The notes under the pieces are model-generated. The model made no database searches and was not told where the DNA came from. It saw only the letters and a list, made by a program, of their open reading frames with translations. The position numbers were made by a program, and so were the translations under genes. Below, in pieces: positions 9,439-18,800 of a stretch of 64,000 nucleotides of DNA. Numbering within the stretch: position 1 is the first letter of the stretch; each line of letters begins with the position of its first letter. Source of the DNA: CAZISM01 sp964541895 (GTDB lineage: Bacteria > Zhuqueibacterota > Zhuqueibacteria > Residuimicrobiales > Residuimicrobiaceae); assembly GCA_964541895.1 (NCBI GenBank), contig CAZISM010000002.1:1-64000 (forward strand). The letters run 5' to 3'.

Positions 9439-10319
9439 TTGCTTGAAATGTTTCGCCATAAAAAGCCACATCTCGGCACATGGCTATCTATCGGCTCGCC
9501 GACGATCGCCGAACTGGCGGCCCATTGCGGCTTTGCCTGGGTGTTGCTGGATCTCGAACACGGCTGTGAGAGCGAGGCCGCGCTCCCCAATCAGCTGCGC
9601 GCTCTCCGTGGCTGCGATACGGCAGCCATCGTGCGTGTGGCTGCACCGCATCCGGACCTCATCAGCCGGGTGCTGGACTGGGGCGCTCATGGCATCATGG
9701 TTCCGCATGTGAATTCGGCAGCCGAGGCGGAAAACATCGTGCAAGCCGCGCACTATGCGCCGCGTGGGCGTCGCGGATTGTCGCGTACAGTGGCGGCCTA
9801 CGATTATGGACTGCGGCCGCCGACCCAGGACACAGCGGCGCCGGTTATCATGGCCCAGATTGAGAGCATCGAAGGTGTTAGGAATGCTCGTGAAATCGCT
9901 CGCGTCGACGGCATCGATGTCCTTTTCGTTGGCCTGGCTGATCTATTATTCGATCTGAATAATCATCCCGATTCTGAAATTGGGAATCTGGCTAAATGTC
10001 TAGAGATGGTTGTTGCGACCGACAAGCCCAGCGGCATATTAATTCGTGAACTTGACGACCTGCAAAAGTATCTTGATCTTGGTTTCAGCTGTATGGCTGT
10101 AGACTCTGANNNNNNNNNNNNNNNNNNNNNNNNNNNNNNNNNNNNNNNNNNNNNNNNNNNNNNNNNNNNNNNNNNNNNNNNNNNNNNNNNNNNNNNNNNN
10201 NNNNNNNNNACGACCTGCAAAAGTATCTTGATCTTGGTTTCAGCTGTATGGCTGTAGACTCTGATCTCGCGATCCTGCGCAAAGGATATCAGCACATCCT
10301 GTCCAAATTCAGCAGTTGA
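9439..10319 (+). CDS. HpcH/HpaI-family class II aldolase, interrupted only by a false gap
   Basis: Members cleave 2-keto-3-deoxy sugar acids (for example KDR to lactaldehyde plus pyruvate) using a divalent metal. The fold is evident from LGTWLSIGSPTIAELAA, VLLDLEHG, AIVRVAAPHPD, GIMVPHVNSAAEAE, E142 in AQIESIEG and D168 in FVGLADLLFDL (metal ligands). The 100-N gap at 10110-10209 is followed by a 55-base copy of the bases before it. Deleting 155 bases restores one frame of 241 residues ending QHILSKFSS, normal for the family. The start is TTG 9439 or CTG 9427 (6 bases after GGAG at 9417-9420); LHTN before LLEMF resembles a family N-terminus, so CTG is possible. With the PfkB kinase and ACS-type carrier it forms the cytoplasmic core of the locus. 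Confidence 0.83.
10055..10109 (+). repeat. 55-base overlap, left copy (scaffolding artefact)
   Basis: These 55 bases are identical to 10210-10264 on the other side of the gap. Both encode the same aldolase residues. This is the pattern left when two contigs that overlap by one assembly k-mer are scaffolded with N instead of being merged. Confidence 0.95.
10110..10209. other. Assembly gap (100 N) that should be zero
   Basis: Placeholder N run between duplicated contig ends. The aldolase reads continuously once the N run and one copy of the 55-base overlap are removed, so no sequence is likely to be missing. Confidence 0.93.
10210..10264 (+). repeat. 55-base overlap, right copy (scaffolding artefact)
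   Basis: Exact duplicate of 10055-10109. It is out of frame with the left copy if the N run is counted literally, which produces a false C-terminus when translated through the gap. Confidence 0.95.
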
Positions 10320-10335
10320 TTCATAAAAAAGTTTT

Positions 10336-10346
10336 GTGAATCACAT
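10336..10346. promoter_or_regulatory. Perfect 11-base palindrome TGTGAATCACA
   Basis: TGTGA and TCACA meet around a single A, 41 bases before the ATG of the Tat-exported glycosidase and 17 bases after the aldolase stop. It has CRP-like half-sites but lacks the 6-base CRP spacer, so if it is an operator it belongs to another regulator. No regulator gene is present to support it. Confidence 0.3.
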
Positions 10347-10387
10347 CAAATTTTGCCCCGCTCCCGGTTAACATAGAAAACTAAACC

Positions 10388-12124
10388 ATGAAAAGACGGC
10401 AATTTTTATTATCATCCTTTTCTGCGGTCTCGTCAATGGCGCTATCGCCCGCCGCCCGGTTGGCGAGGAGCAACACGCGTGACGAATCCGGAAAGCACAC
10501 TCTCTTTTATCAGTCATCTCTGTTGCGTAATCGCCAGGATCGTTACGCGGCCTGGAGCAACAGCATCACCGTATGGCGGGACAAGTTTGTCAATGCGGTG
10601 CCGGTTAAACAATTTATAGACAAGCAGACCGACGTGGGTCTGGCTATATTCGAGTCAGAGGATGGCGTCCACTGGCATGAGACGGAAAGGTTCACCTGCC
10701 CGCTCAGGTACGCCTGTTTCGGATTCTGCATGCGCTGGACCGGCAAAGATTTCATCTATTACAATTCAGAAATCAACCAGGGACCGAACCGAAAAGAGCA
10801 TCCGGTGATTCTGCGCCAGTACCGTTCACATGATCTGAAATCCTGGACTTTCATGGGCGATGAATTTTCTACCTGGGATGACCGGCGTTGGTATCTGTCC
10901 AGGTGGGACGAGCTGGTCGTCTTGGAGGACTCGGATGCATGTTACGGCTATATCACCAGTGAACCCCGTCCGGAACTGGCTAAGGATTCAATGGGTATGC
11001 TCAAATCCAGCGATGGCGAGCGTTGGCAGGTGCTGCCGCCGCCCGCGTTCGAGTGGGAGGGATTACCCTCACAACAGATGGAGGTTTGCTTCTGTGAAAA
11101 AATCAAGGAGCGTTATTATCTGGGCATGGGCGCCCGCTGCTATCTGGGCCACCTGGGTTTTTCAGTCATGACCTTTGTCAGCGATTCGCCGCTTGGTCCT
11201 TTTCGACCGGACAAAGAGGCATTCCGCTTAACCGGTTCTACCACGCGTGATGTTAACTGGCTGGCCAAGACCTTTCATTATAAGGATGAAATCTTGCTCA
11301 GCAACTGGATCACTACATCGATGGACCGGTCCTTTTTCAGTATTTTTGCCAACGGCCAGTCGCACTGGATTGGACCATTAAAAAAACTGGTCACCGATGC
11401 CGAGGATCACTTGCGAATTGTTTATTGGCCCGGCAACGAGGCTGCCAAAGGAAAGGAATTGCCCGCCAGTCTTGAAAAGCTGGAATTTGTCCATCCAGCC
11501 GAAGCCTATCGCCAGACCAAATTAACAGCCAGTGGTGATACCATCGCCATGACCGCTCCGGCAGTCGGTGAACTGGTATGGCAGGTCGGTCAGGATGGCG
11601 GCCTGGCGATGTTTCCCGAATCGTTTGATTTTACCCGTGGCTTCGTGATTGAGGGCGCTCTTAAAGCCACAGAGCCCAGGGGACGGATCGGCACCCACTG
11701 GCATGCGGCGGCGGCCGGCTTTTATTTCGAAGAGACCCTGGGCAAAGGCATGCTTGTGCAGTGTGAAACCCTCGGCCTTACCCGAATCGGTCTGTTCGAA
11801 TACAGCGCTGAGCCGGCCTTTGATGCGGATGAATTCAAACTGGCGGCGTTCGGCAATATCGCACGCGGCGGGCCCTATCTGCGGCTGAGCCGGTTCAGTC
11901 AGGAAGATGTCATCGGACCCCAAGGGTATGCCTCGCCGTGCGGGATTTTCAATAGTACATCTCACACGTTCCGCTTGCTGGTGCAAAACGGCATGTGGGA
12001 ATTTTACCTGGATGATCGTTATGTTCAGACTTTTATCACCGGTCCGACATCCGGGAGACTGGGACTGTTCGCCAAGAGCGGCATCGTTGTCTTTTCAGAG
12101 CTAAGGATTTGGGAGATGGTCTGA
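10388..12124 (+). CDS. Tat-exported GH32/GH43-like five-blade propeller protein with C-terminal beta-sandwich
   Basis: A 578-residue protein. The N-terminus MKRRQFLLSS with a hydrophobic stretch and an Ala-rich cleavage region is a twin-arginine signal, so it is probably exported folded. Residues about 45-360 show furanosidase-like propeller features (ITVWRDKFVNAV, FESEDGVHWHETERF, SHDLKSWTFMGDEF, LSNWITTSMD). Residues about 390-578 form a concanavalin-like sandwich (GFVIEGALKA, FYLDDRYVQTF, GRLGLFAKSG) like the C-terminal domain of GH32 enzymes. It may cleave beta-fructosides, arabinosides or related residues. I do not see an unambiguous catalytic triad. It begins 68 bases after the aldolase, with a small palindrome in between. 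Confidence 0.68.
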   Translation: MKRRQFLLSSFSAVSSMALSPAARLARSNTRDESGKHTLFYQSSLLRNRQDRYAAWSNSITVWRDKFVNAVPVKQFIDKQTDVGLAIFESEDGVHWHETERFTCPLRYACFGFCMRWTGKDFIYYNSEINQGPNRKEHPVILRQYRSHDLKSWTFMGDEFSTWDDRRWYLSRWDELVVLEDSDACYGYITSEPRPELAKDSMGMLKSSDGERWQVLPPPAFEWEGLPSQQMEVCFCEKIKERYYLGMGARCYLGHLGFSVMTFVSDSPLGPFRPDKEAFRLTGSTTRDVNWLAKTFHYKDEILLSNWITTSMDRSFFSIFANGQSHWIGPLKKLVTDAEDHLRIVYWPGNEAAKGKELPASLEKLEFVHPAEAYRQTKLTASGDTIAMTAPAVGELVWQVGQDGGLAMFPESFDFTRGFVIEGALKATEPRGRIGTHWHAAAAGFYFEETLGKGMLVQCETLGLTRIGLFEYSAEPAFDADEFKLAAFGNIARGGPYLRLSRFSQEDVIGPQGYASPCGIFNSTSHTFRLLVQNGMWEFYLDDRYVQTFITGPTSGRLGLFAKSGIVVFSELRIWEMV

Positions 12125-12245
12125 AACTGGCGCTTTTCCCGAGCGCGTGTAAAGCGATGGAGACAACACAGCGGGAACCGGCGAAGGACAAAACCGCCAG
12201 AAGCCGGTCTCTGAAAATACGGGTCGCAACGTGAAGGGCACTTGC

Positions 12246-14402
12246 ATGAAACTCAATCGTGTGCAGATTTTCTTACTTTATATCTTTTGCTTTCTCTTCT
12301 TTCAATGCGGCAAGTTCGAAACTCAAAGGCCGGCGTCGTCCAATGATATTGATTTTGCCGCGATAGACCGCTATTTTGTTGATCCTCCCAACCAGTACCG
12401 AATCGTTCAATATCAGATGAACAAAAACCTGGATGACAAACATCTGCAAGTACTAAAATCCTATGGCATAGGCGGCGTTCAGCACAGCGTCGCCTGGGAT
12501 ATAAATTATCTGGAGAATGAAGCAGCCTGGGACACGTTCGCCGTCAATGTCGATCAGGCCCGGAAAGCCGGCTTTCGTGCATGGATTCATGACGAAAAAG
12601 GCTATCCCAGTGGCGCTGCCGGCGGGTTGGTAGTCAGAGAACATCCTGAATATGAAAACCAAGGTCTTGCGAGGGTCACCAGGCAAGGGAAGGGAGAAGA
12701 CAAGGTTAAAGTTGAACTGCCCGATAGTATTGAATTTATCCGCGCTACCATTTACCCTGTTGTAGATGGAGAAGTTGATTTAAATAAGGGTCGGGAACTG
12801 CCAGTTGGAAAAGAAATTGTCGAGACCATCGGCTTGGCAGGAGATTGGCAACTCTCTGTGTTCGGGACCCTGGTCCTGGATAAAAATACCCAGGCGCAAT
12901 CGACAACCAAACAATTCAAACAAACCGGACATTATCCCAATCTCCTCAACAGGGATGCTGCGCTGCAATTTATTAAATGGACTCACCAGGGCTATGCCAA
13001 TCATCTGCAAGATATTGGGCAGCAGGTCGATGTGTTTTATACCGGCGAGCCTAATCTGATGACCACCTACTGGCAATACAACGGATCAAAAGCCGAATAT
13101 GCCTATGTTCCGTGGGAAAAGAGCGTTTCTGATCAGTTCAGGAAACAACACGGGTATGATCTGATGCTTCACCTGGACGCCTTGTTCGCAGGCAACTCTC
13201 CCGAAGCAAAAATGGTCAGACTCGATTTTTATCAGACCATCGCGGAGATGTTTGCTTTAAATTATGCGAAACCCATAACAGACTGGTGTGAAAACCATGG
13301 GGTCCAATCCCTGGGTCATTTGCTGCTGGAGGAGTATATGGCTTGCCATGTCATCTATTACGGCGACATGATCAAAGCCTTGCGGCAATTTCATATACCC
13401 GCCTGCGATATACCCATTGCCAGAAACGACACGATGAAATGGGAATTCTGGATGGCGAAATTCATCAGCTCGGCCGCCTATCTGGATGATAAACGATCTA
13501 TGGTGACGGCTTTATTGGATCCGATTATCGGCGGCTTTGGCATGCGCGACCTGTCGCCAGACATCAGGAATTTGCGAAAAACCATCACGATGAATTTTTT
13601 ATGTGGCATCAACCAGATCTCCACCTACATACCATTCAAAGACTATACCGCGGATGAATATCGCAGCCTGAATGAATACATCGGCCGGATGGCGGTGATG
13701 CTGAGGGGTGCAAAAAACGAAGCGTGTATCGCCATGTACTATCCCATCGAGACCTTTCAGGCCAATTATATCGTCTCTCCATTTCCCTGGAATATCATGA
13801 TCCGGAATTATGAGCATTGGCAGGGAACCGTGGATCGAATGGCTGCCGGTATGTTGCGCAACGGAATGGATTTCAATTATCTTACGGCAGATGCCATTCT
13901 CAATGCGGCCATAAAAGATGGATACATCCGGGCAGGAACTTTTCGTTATCGGGCCATCGTGATGCCCCGCGTTGAGGTGATTCCCTTGCAGGTTTTAAAA
14001 AAGTTAAAGGCTTGTTCCGAGGCTGGGGTTGGTGTATACTGGGTGGATGCGTTGCCGGCCCTTGGCACTGATCAGGCGGAACATGAAAAGGTGATAAAGA
14101 TCGCGTCATCTCTCGCCAGGAACGATGAGCCCCTGGAGGAATTGAAAAAAATCAAGGACGAGGATTTCAATATTGATTTCGAGTCGGATGATGATAAACT
14201 ATCCGTAGGAAAATATAGCAGGGAGAATCGTCGTCTGTATTTTTTAGTCAATGATTCTGCTAAAGAAATCAATATCGCTGCGAATTCAGAGACCGGCACA
14301 ACAGTAAAAATCTATGATCCAGAGTCAGGCCATATTGCGGAAGAAAAATTGCCCTTGAAACTAAAATTAGGCGCTTACAGCAGTGTGTTCATCGTGGACT
14401 GA
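12246..14402 (+). CDS. GH106-related glycoside hydrolase-like lipoprotein
   Basis: A 718-residue protein from ATG 12246 (AAGG lies about 8 bases upstream; the in-frame GTG at 12231 overlaps that site). The signal LLYIFCFLFFQC ends in an imperfect lipobox, suggesting an envelope lipoprotein. HDEKGYPSGAAGG (near residue 115) matches the GH106-type block also seen as IWDDWVFPSGFGGG in the protein at 29178. VFYTGEPNLMTTYW and HLLLEEYMACH carry possible catalytic acids of a TIM barrel. The C-terminal 250 residues resemble the trimerisation-type and small sandwich domains of that clan. It is shorter than the 1,080-residue rhamnosidases and lacks their galactose-binding C-terminus. A distant rhamnosidase-like activity is likely but unproven. 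A WbsX-like gene follows after 88 bases. Confidence 0.68.
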   Translation: MKLNRVQIFLLYIFCFLFFQCGKFETQRPASSNDIDFAAIDRYFVDPPNQYRIVQYQMNKNLDDKHLQVLKSYGIGGVQHSVAWDINYLENEAAWDTFAVNVDQARKAGFRAWIHDEKGYPSGAAGGLVVREHPEYENQGLARVTRQGKGEDKVKVELPDSIEFIRATIYPVVDGEVDLNKGRELPVGKEIVETIGLAGDWQLSVFGTLVLDKNTQAQSTTKQFKQTGHYPNLLNRDAALQFIKWTHQGYANHLQDIGQQVDVFYTGEPNLMTTYWQYNGSKAEYAYVPWEKSVSDQFRKQHGYDLMLHLDALFAGNSPEAKMVRLDFYQTIAEMFALNYAKPITDWCENHGVQSLGHLLLEEYMACHVIYYGDMIKALRQFHIPACDIPIARNDTMKWEFWMAKFISSAAYLDDKRSMVTALLDPIIGGFGMRDLSPDIRNLRKTITMNFLCGINQISTYIPFKDYTADEYRSLNEYIGRMAVMLRGAKNEACIAMYYPIETFQANYIVSPFPWNIMIRNYEHWQGTVDRMAAGMLRNGMDFNYLTADAILNAAIKDGYIRAGTFRYRAIVMPRVEVIPLQVLKKLKACSEAGVGVYWVDALPALGTDQAEHEKVIKIASSLARNDEPLEELKKIKDEDFNIDFESDDDKLSVGKYSRENRRLYFLVNDSAKEINIAANSETGTTVKIYDPESGHIAEEKLPLKLKLGAYSSVFIVD

Positions 14403-14490
14403 CGTCAGGTAATCTGGAGAGGGTGAAATCGATCTGATAGCTGGTTCTGTTCCAATTGAAAATGTTACAAAAATATAGCGGGAGCACATC

Positions 14491-15714
14491 ATGAGGAAAG
14501 AGCGGTTTTACAAAATGCTCGTGATCACCATTATGGTTATGCCTCTGATCGTTTACAGTCAAAAAGCGAAAAAGCATTATGACGTAGCGGCTTTTGTCTG
14601 GCCGTCCTGGCATCCTGATGACCGGGCTAAAATCTTTTGGCCCATGGGCATCGGCGAATGGGAAACCGTCATAAAAAACAAACCGCTGTTCGAAGGACAT
14701 GAACAGCCGCGCTATCCGCTCTGGGGCTATATAAACGAAGCGGATCCCTATGTGGCGGAAATGGAGATCAACGCTGCCGCGGACCATGGTGTCAATGTAT
14801 TCATTTTCGACTGGTACTGGTACGACGGCATGCCTTTCCTGGAAGGGCATTTGAATGACGGCTATCTCAAAGCGCGCAATAACGACCGGGTCAAATTTTA
14901 CCTGATGTGGGCCAACCACGATGTGGGAGTGGGTTGGGATAAACGCAATTCTGATGCGGCCATTAAAGGTAAAAACAAAGCTCTGATCTGGGAAGGTGGG
15001 CCGGATCGGCAAGAGTTCGAACGGATCGCTCTCAGAATCATACAAAAATATTTCACCCATCCTTCCTATTATAAAATCGACGGCAAACCGGTTTTTATGC
15101 TGTACGATTTGAACAACCTGATCGAAGGTTTGGGCGGCATGGACAAGGCCAGGGCCGCGCTGGATTGGTTCAGAGAACAAACTAAAAAAGCGGGATTCAA
15201 CGGATTGGAGCTGCAATACTCCATGCGCAGGGATGGCCGTCAGGCCATCGTAAGCGCATTATTGGGCCAGCTTGGCTCGGAAAAGGCTGTGATCGAAAAG
15301 CTGGGGTTCAATTCGCTCACTCATTATCAAATCGCACACATGACCGATGTGAACAGGGATTATAATGAAATTATCCACGATGTCGCTGCGCTTTGGCATA
15401 CGGTGTCGAGCAGCTATTCTGCAACATACTATCCCCATGTCTCTGTCGGATGGGATGCCCTTCCCAGGTTATCGGTTCTGTTGTATGAAGGCGAGCCTTG
15501 CTTTGGTATCGTCAAAAACAACACTCCGGCCAATTTCCAGGCTGCTCTGGTCAAAGTGAAAGGATTTGTCGATGCCCATCCTGACCAGGCGCCGCTGATA
15601 ACCGTGAACAGTTGGAACGAGTGGACCGAGACCAGCTATCTGCAGCCGTGCACCCTGTACGGCTATGGCTATTTGCAGGCTGTGAAAAATGTATTTGTAA
15701 CCGGCACCAAGTGA
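14491..15714 (+). CDS. Secreted WbsX/GH99-like glycoside hydrolase (close paralog of 3343)
   Basis: A 407-residue protein with a short signal peptide (ending IVYSQ). A GGAG site precedes the ATG by 7-8 bases. It is nearly identical to the 3343 protein over residues 25-150 (shared GHEQPRYPLWGYINEADPY and FDWYWYDGMP) and diverges more in the middle (AIVSALLGQLGSEKAVIEKLG). The complete C-terminus NSWNEWTETSYLQP...GYGYLQAVKNVF supplies the end missing from the gapped copy. The full set of family acids is present. The pair looks like a duplication kept under selection, because most nucleotide differences between them are at third positions. Substrate unknown. Confidence 0.85.
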   Translation: MRKERFYKMLVITIMVMPLIVYSQKAKKHYDVAAFVWPSWHPDDRAKIFWPMGIGEWETVIKNKPLFEGHEQPRYPLWGYINEADPYVAEMEINAAADHGVNVFIFDWYWYDGMPFLEGHLNDGYLKARNNDRVKFYLMWANHDVGVGWDKRNSDAAIKGKNKALIWEGGPDRQEFERIALRIIQKYFTHPSYYKIDGKPVFMLYDLNNLIEGLGGMDKARAALDWFREQTKKAGFNGLELQYSMRRDGRQAIVSALLGQLGSEKAVIEKLGFNSLTHYQIAHMTDVNRDYNEIIHDVAALWHTVSSSYSATYYPHVSVGWDALPRLSVLLYEGEPCFGIVKNNTPANFQAALVKVKGFVDAHPDQAPLITVNSWNEWTETSYLQPCTLYGYGYLQAVKNVFVTGTK

Positions 15715-15749
15715 CCTGTTAGCCTGAACCGGAGAGATGGGTGTCCTTT

Positions 15750-15770
15750 GTGCGACCAGTCTGGTCGCAC
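15750..15770. repeat. Palindrome GTGCGACCAG-T-CTGGTCGCAC, copy 1
   Basis: A perfect inverted repeat with 10-base arms around a single T, 36 bases after the WbsX-like stop. It shares the core GCGACCAG-W-CTGGTCGC with the copy at 15796-15818. Two such elements 25 bases apart are a REP-like or paired-operator arrangement; in RNA each would be a hairpin only if the centre opens to a loop. Confidence 0.7.
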
Positions 15771-15795
15771 TCTTAAAGGTTGAAAATTCCGAAAC

Positions 15796-15818
15796 AGGGC
15801 GACCAGACTGGTCGCCCT
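15796..15818. repeat. Palindrome AGGGCGACCAG-A-CTGGTCGCCCT, copy 2
   Basis: A perfect inverted repeat with 11-base arms around a single A, 21 bases before the ATG of the triple-propeller gene. The core is the same as copy 1. The position just before the start codon would suit an operator; the GC-rich symmetry also suits an interspersed palindromic repeat. Confidence 0.7.
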
Positions 15819-15839
15819 ACAACTTGAATAGATCATTGC

Positions 15840-18800
15840 ATGAAAAATCAAAAATCTTACAAATTTCCGCAGCTGCTCTTTGGCGGCACTTTTATTTTTT
15901 GCACCCTGGTCACCGGCTTGCCAGGGGCTAATTCCGGAACAATCGAAAGCAGGAATGAACGAGATTCAAACACTAAAACCAAAGTGTCTGTTCCATTTAA
16001 CATCTGGGGTGGCGGATCGGTCCCAGCCAGCGCCGACATCCCCGTGCTTCATGATGTTACCTTCTCGGTAATACAGCCGCACCAGCCTGAAAAGGACGGC
16101 TATCGCTGGCTGCACGGCGTGGCGCTCGCCTGGCACAATGGCAGGTTGTATGCCTCTTTCGGTCATAACAAAGGCCTGGAAAATACCGGCGGCGAACAGG
16201 CCCGCGGCCGCTATAGCGAAGACGCCGGCAAGACCTGGAGCCCGGTTTTCACCATTGCCACCGGCGATGAGCATCTCGGCGTCAGTCATGGCGTTTTCCT
16301 GTCCCATGAAAAGGCTCTTTGGAGTTTTCATGGCGCGTTTTATGACGATTTCCAACAGACCCACACCCGCGCCTTTATCTTGGATGAAAAGAGCGGGCAA
16401 TGGCGTCCCAAAGGGATTGTAGTAAAAAATGGTTTTTGGCCATTGCAGGAGCCGGTAAAGATGGACGACGGCAACTGGATCATGGCCGGCGCCCGTATCG
16501 CCAAAGGGTACGACGTCAAGGGCAACCTGCCGGCCGTGGCCATCAGTCATGGCGACGATTTCACGCGCTGGGACCTGGTGGTGATTCCCTGTCACGAGAG
16601 CGTGGCGCCGGAATCCGTCTGGGGCGAATCCGCCGTCATGGTCGACGGCGGCCGCATGTTGAACGTCGCACGCTGGGGCGATAAGAATCCGACAACACTG
16701 GTCTCGGAAAGCTCGGATTATGGTCGCACCTGGTCACCGGCCAGAGCGGGCAATCTGCCTATGGCGGACAGCAAACCCTGCTGTGGCACGCTCAGCACCG
16801 GCCAAAATTACCTGATCTGCACCACTGCCGCTGATGCCGGCAGGCGGCGGTATCCCTTGACCATTGCCGTCAGCCATCCCGGAGAAGATGCTTTTTCCGA
16901 GCTGTTCGTCATCCGCCATGCGCTGTTGGATCAGGGCCCAGGCGAATCGCACGCCAACGCCATGCTGGCTTATCCTTCTGCGATCGAGCATGACGGCAAA
17001 CTGTACATCGGCTATTCAAACAGCGGCGGCCGCGGCGGTAACAACAACAGCGCCGAACTTGCTATCATTCCTGTTGCAGCACTGGCAACATATCGTATGC
17101 AAGAAGCGCGCTTTGTTGCCATGACGGCGGAGCAAATACGCGACTACGAAATTGATGTGATGAGGAAGATAGCCGACCTGACACTCATTCCCCCGACATT
17201 GAACACTACGCCGTTGCCTGATTACGACTATGACAGGCTTGACTATGGCATGACCATCGGCATCGAGCGGACGCCAGGGGGCCGACTGTGGGCTGTATGG
17301 GTAGCTGGCGAGGACGGTCCGGGCGCTTTTATGGTGGCGGCTAAAAGTGATGACGACGGTGCAACCTGGTCAAAACCATGTCTGGTTGTGGATAGCCAGC
17401 CAAAACATTTGCCTTTCAAGCGAAGCGTCATTGTCGGCAATCTCTGGACCGACCCGCTTGGCCGATTATGGTTCTTTTTTGACCAGGTGATGAATCACTT
17501 TGACGGCAGGGGCGGTCTGTGGGCGACGATATGTGACCATCCGGACGCCGATAAACCAGAGTGGTCTGCTCCACGCCGCATCTGGCACGGTTCCATGTTG
17601 AACAAACCGACAGTCCTTTCGACCGGGGAATGGATTCTGCCTGTTCAGCTTTTAGACCATACACTGGGGATTGGCCCTTTTGCGAACATCTTTCCGGAAT
17701 TAGATCCCCTGCGCGGCGCCAATGTTTTTGTCTCGACAGACCAGGGAAAAACCTGGGAGAGGAGGGGATGCGTCCGGTTTCCCAATCCGGACTGGTATGA
17801 GCACATGATCGTCGAGCGCAGGGACGGTTCGTTGTGGATGCTCGGGCGCACGGCCAAAGGCATTATCCAGACCTTCTCTAACGATGGCGGGCGAACCTGG
17901 TCCGAGCCCGGCTTTCCGGAAAATATCCGCCATCCTAACGCCCGCTTCCACTTCCGCCGGCTTGCTTCCGGCCGCATCCTGCTGGTCAAACACGGCGATA
18001 CCATCGATGCGCACGAAGGACGCGTCAAATTGAGCGCATGGCTTTCTGATGACGAGGGACTGAACTGGAGGGGCGGCTTGATCCTGGATGAACGCAGCGG
18101 TGTTTCTTACCCTGATGGTTTTCAGGCGCCGGACGGTACGATCTATATTTCCTATGACCGCAATCGCAGCACGGATGGGGAAATACTTCTTGCACGTTTT
18201 ACTGAAAAAGATATCCTGGCCGGAAAACTCGTCGGCCCGAAATCCAAACTTGGGATGCTCATCAGCCGGCCGATGAAAAACCGGCAGCCGGTCAAAGGAC
18301 TGGATACATTTGTTCATCCGCCCGTCCATTTCGCTCCCGGCAACGAATACGGTCCGGAGGCTCGCAAGTATCAGGGCATCCCATCTCTTGAAAGAACTAA
18401 AAGCGGTAGGTTGTGGGCCGTCTGGTATGCCGGTAAAGTACATGAAGACCGCTATAACTATGTGGTTGGCGTGACCAGTGGGGATAACGGCAAAACCTGG
18501 AGCGACCTGCAATTCGTCATCGATCCGGACGGCGATGGGCCGATGCGCACCTCTGACCCTTGCCTTTGGCTCGATCCGGATAATCGCCTCTGGCTGTTTT
18601 GGTGGCTGAATGGTCCTGATGAGTTGGCAACCGTGACTATGGCCATGAGCACAGATAATCCGGATGATGAGAATCCGAAATGGAGCCAACCGCGTGTCAT
18701 CTGTAACGGCGTCATGATCAACAAACCGATCGTACTGCACGATGGCGACTGGTTGTTGCCCACGGCCATCTGGCATACCGAGAACAGCTGCCGGGTGGTG

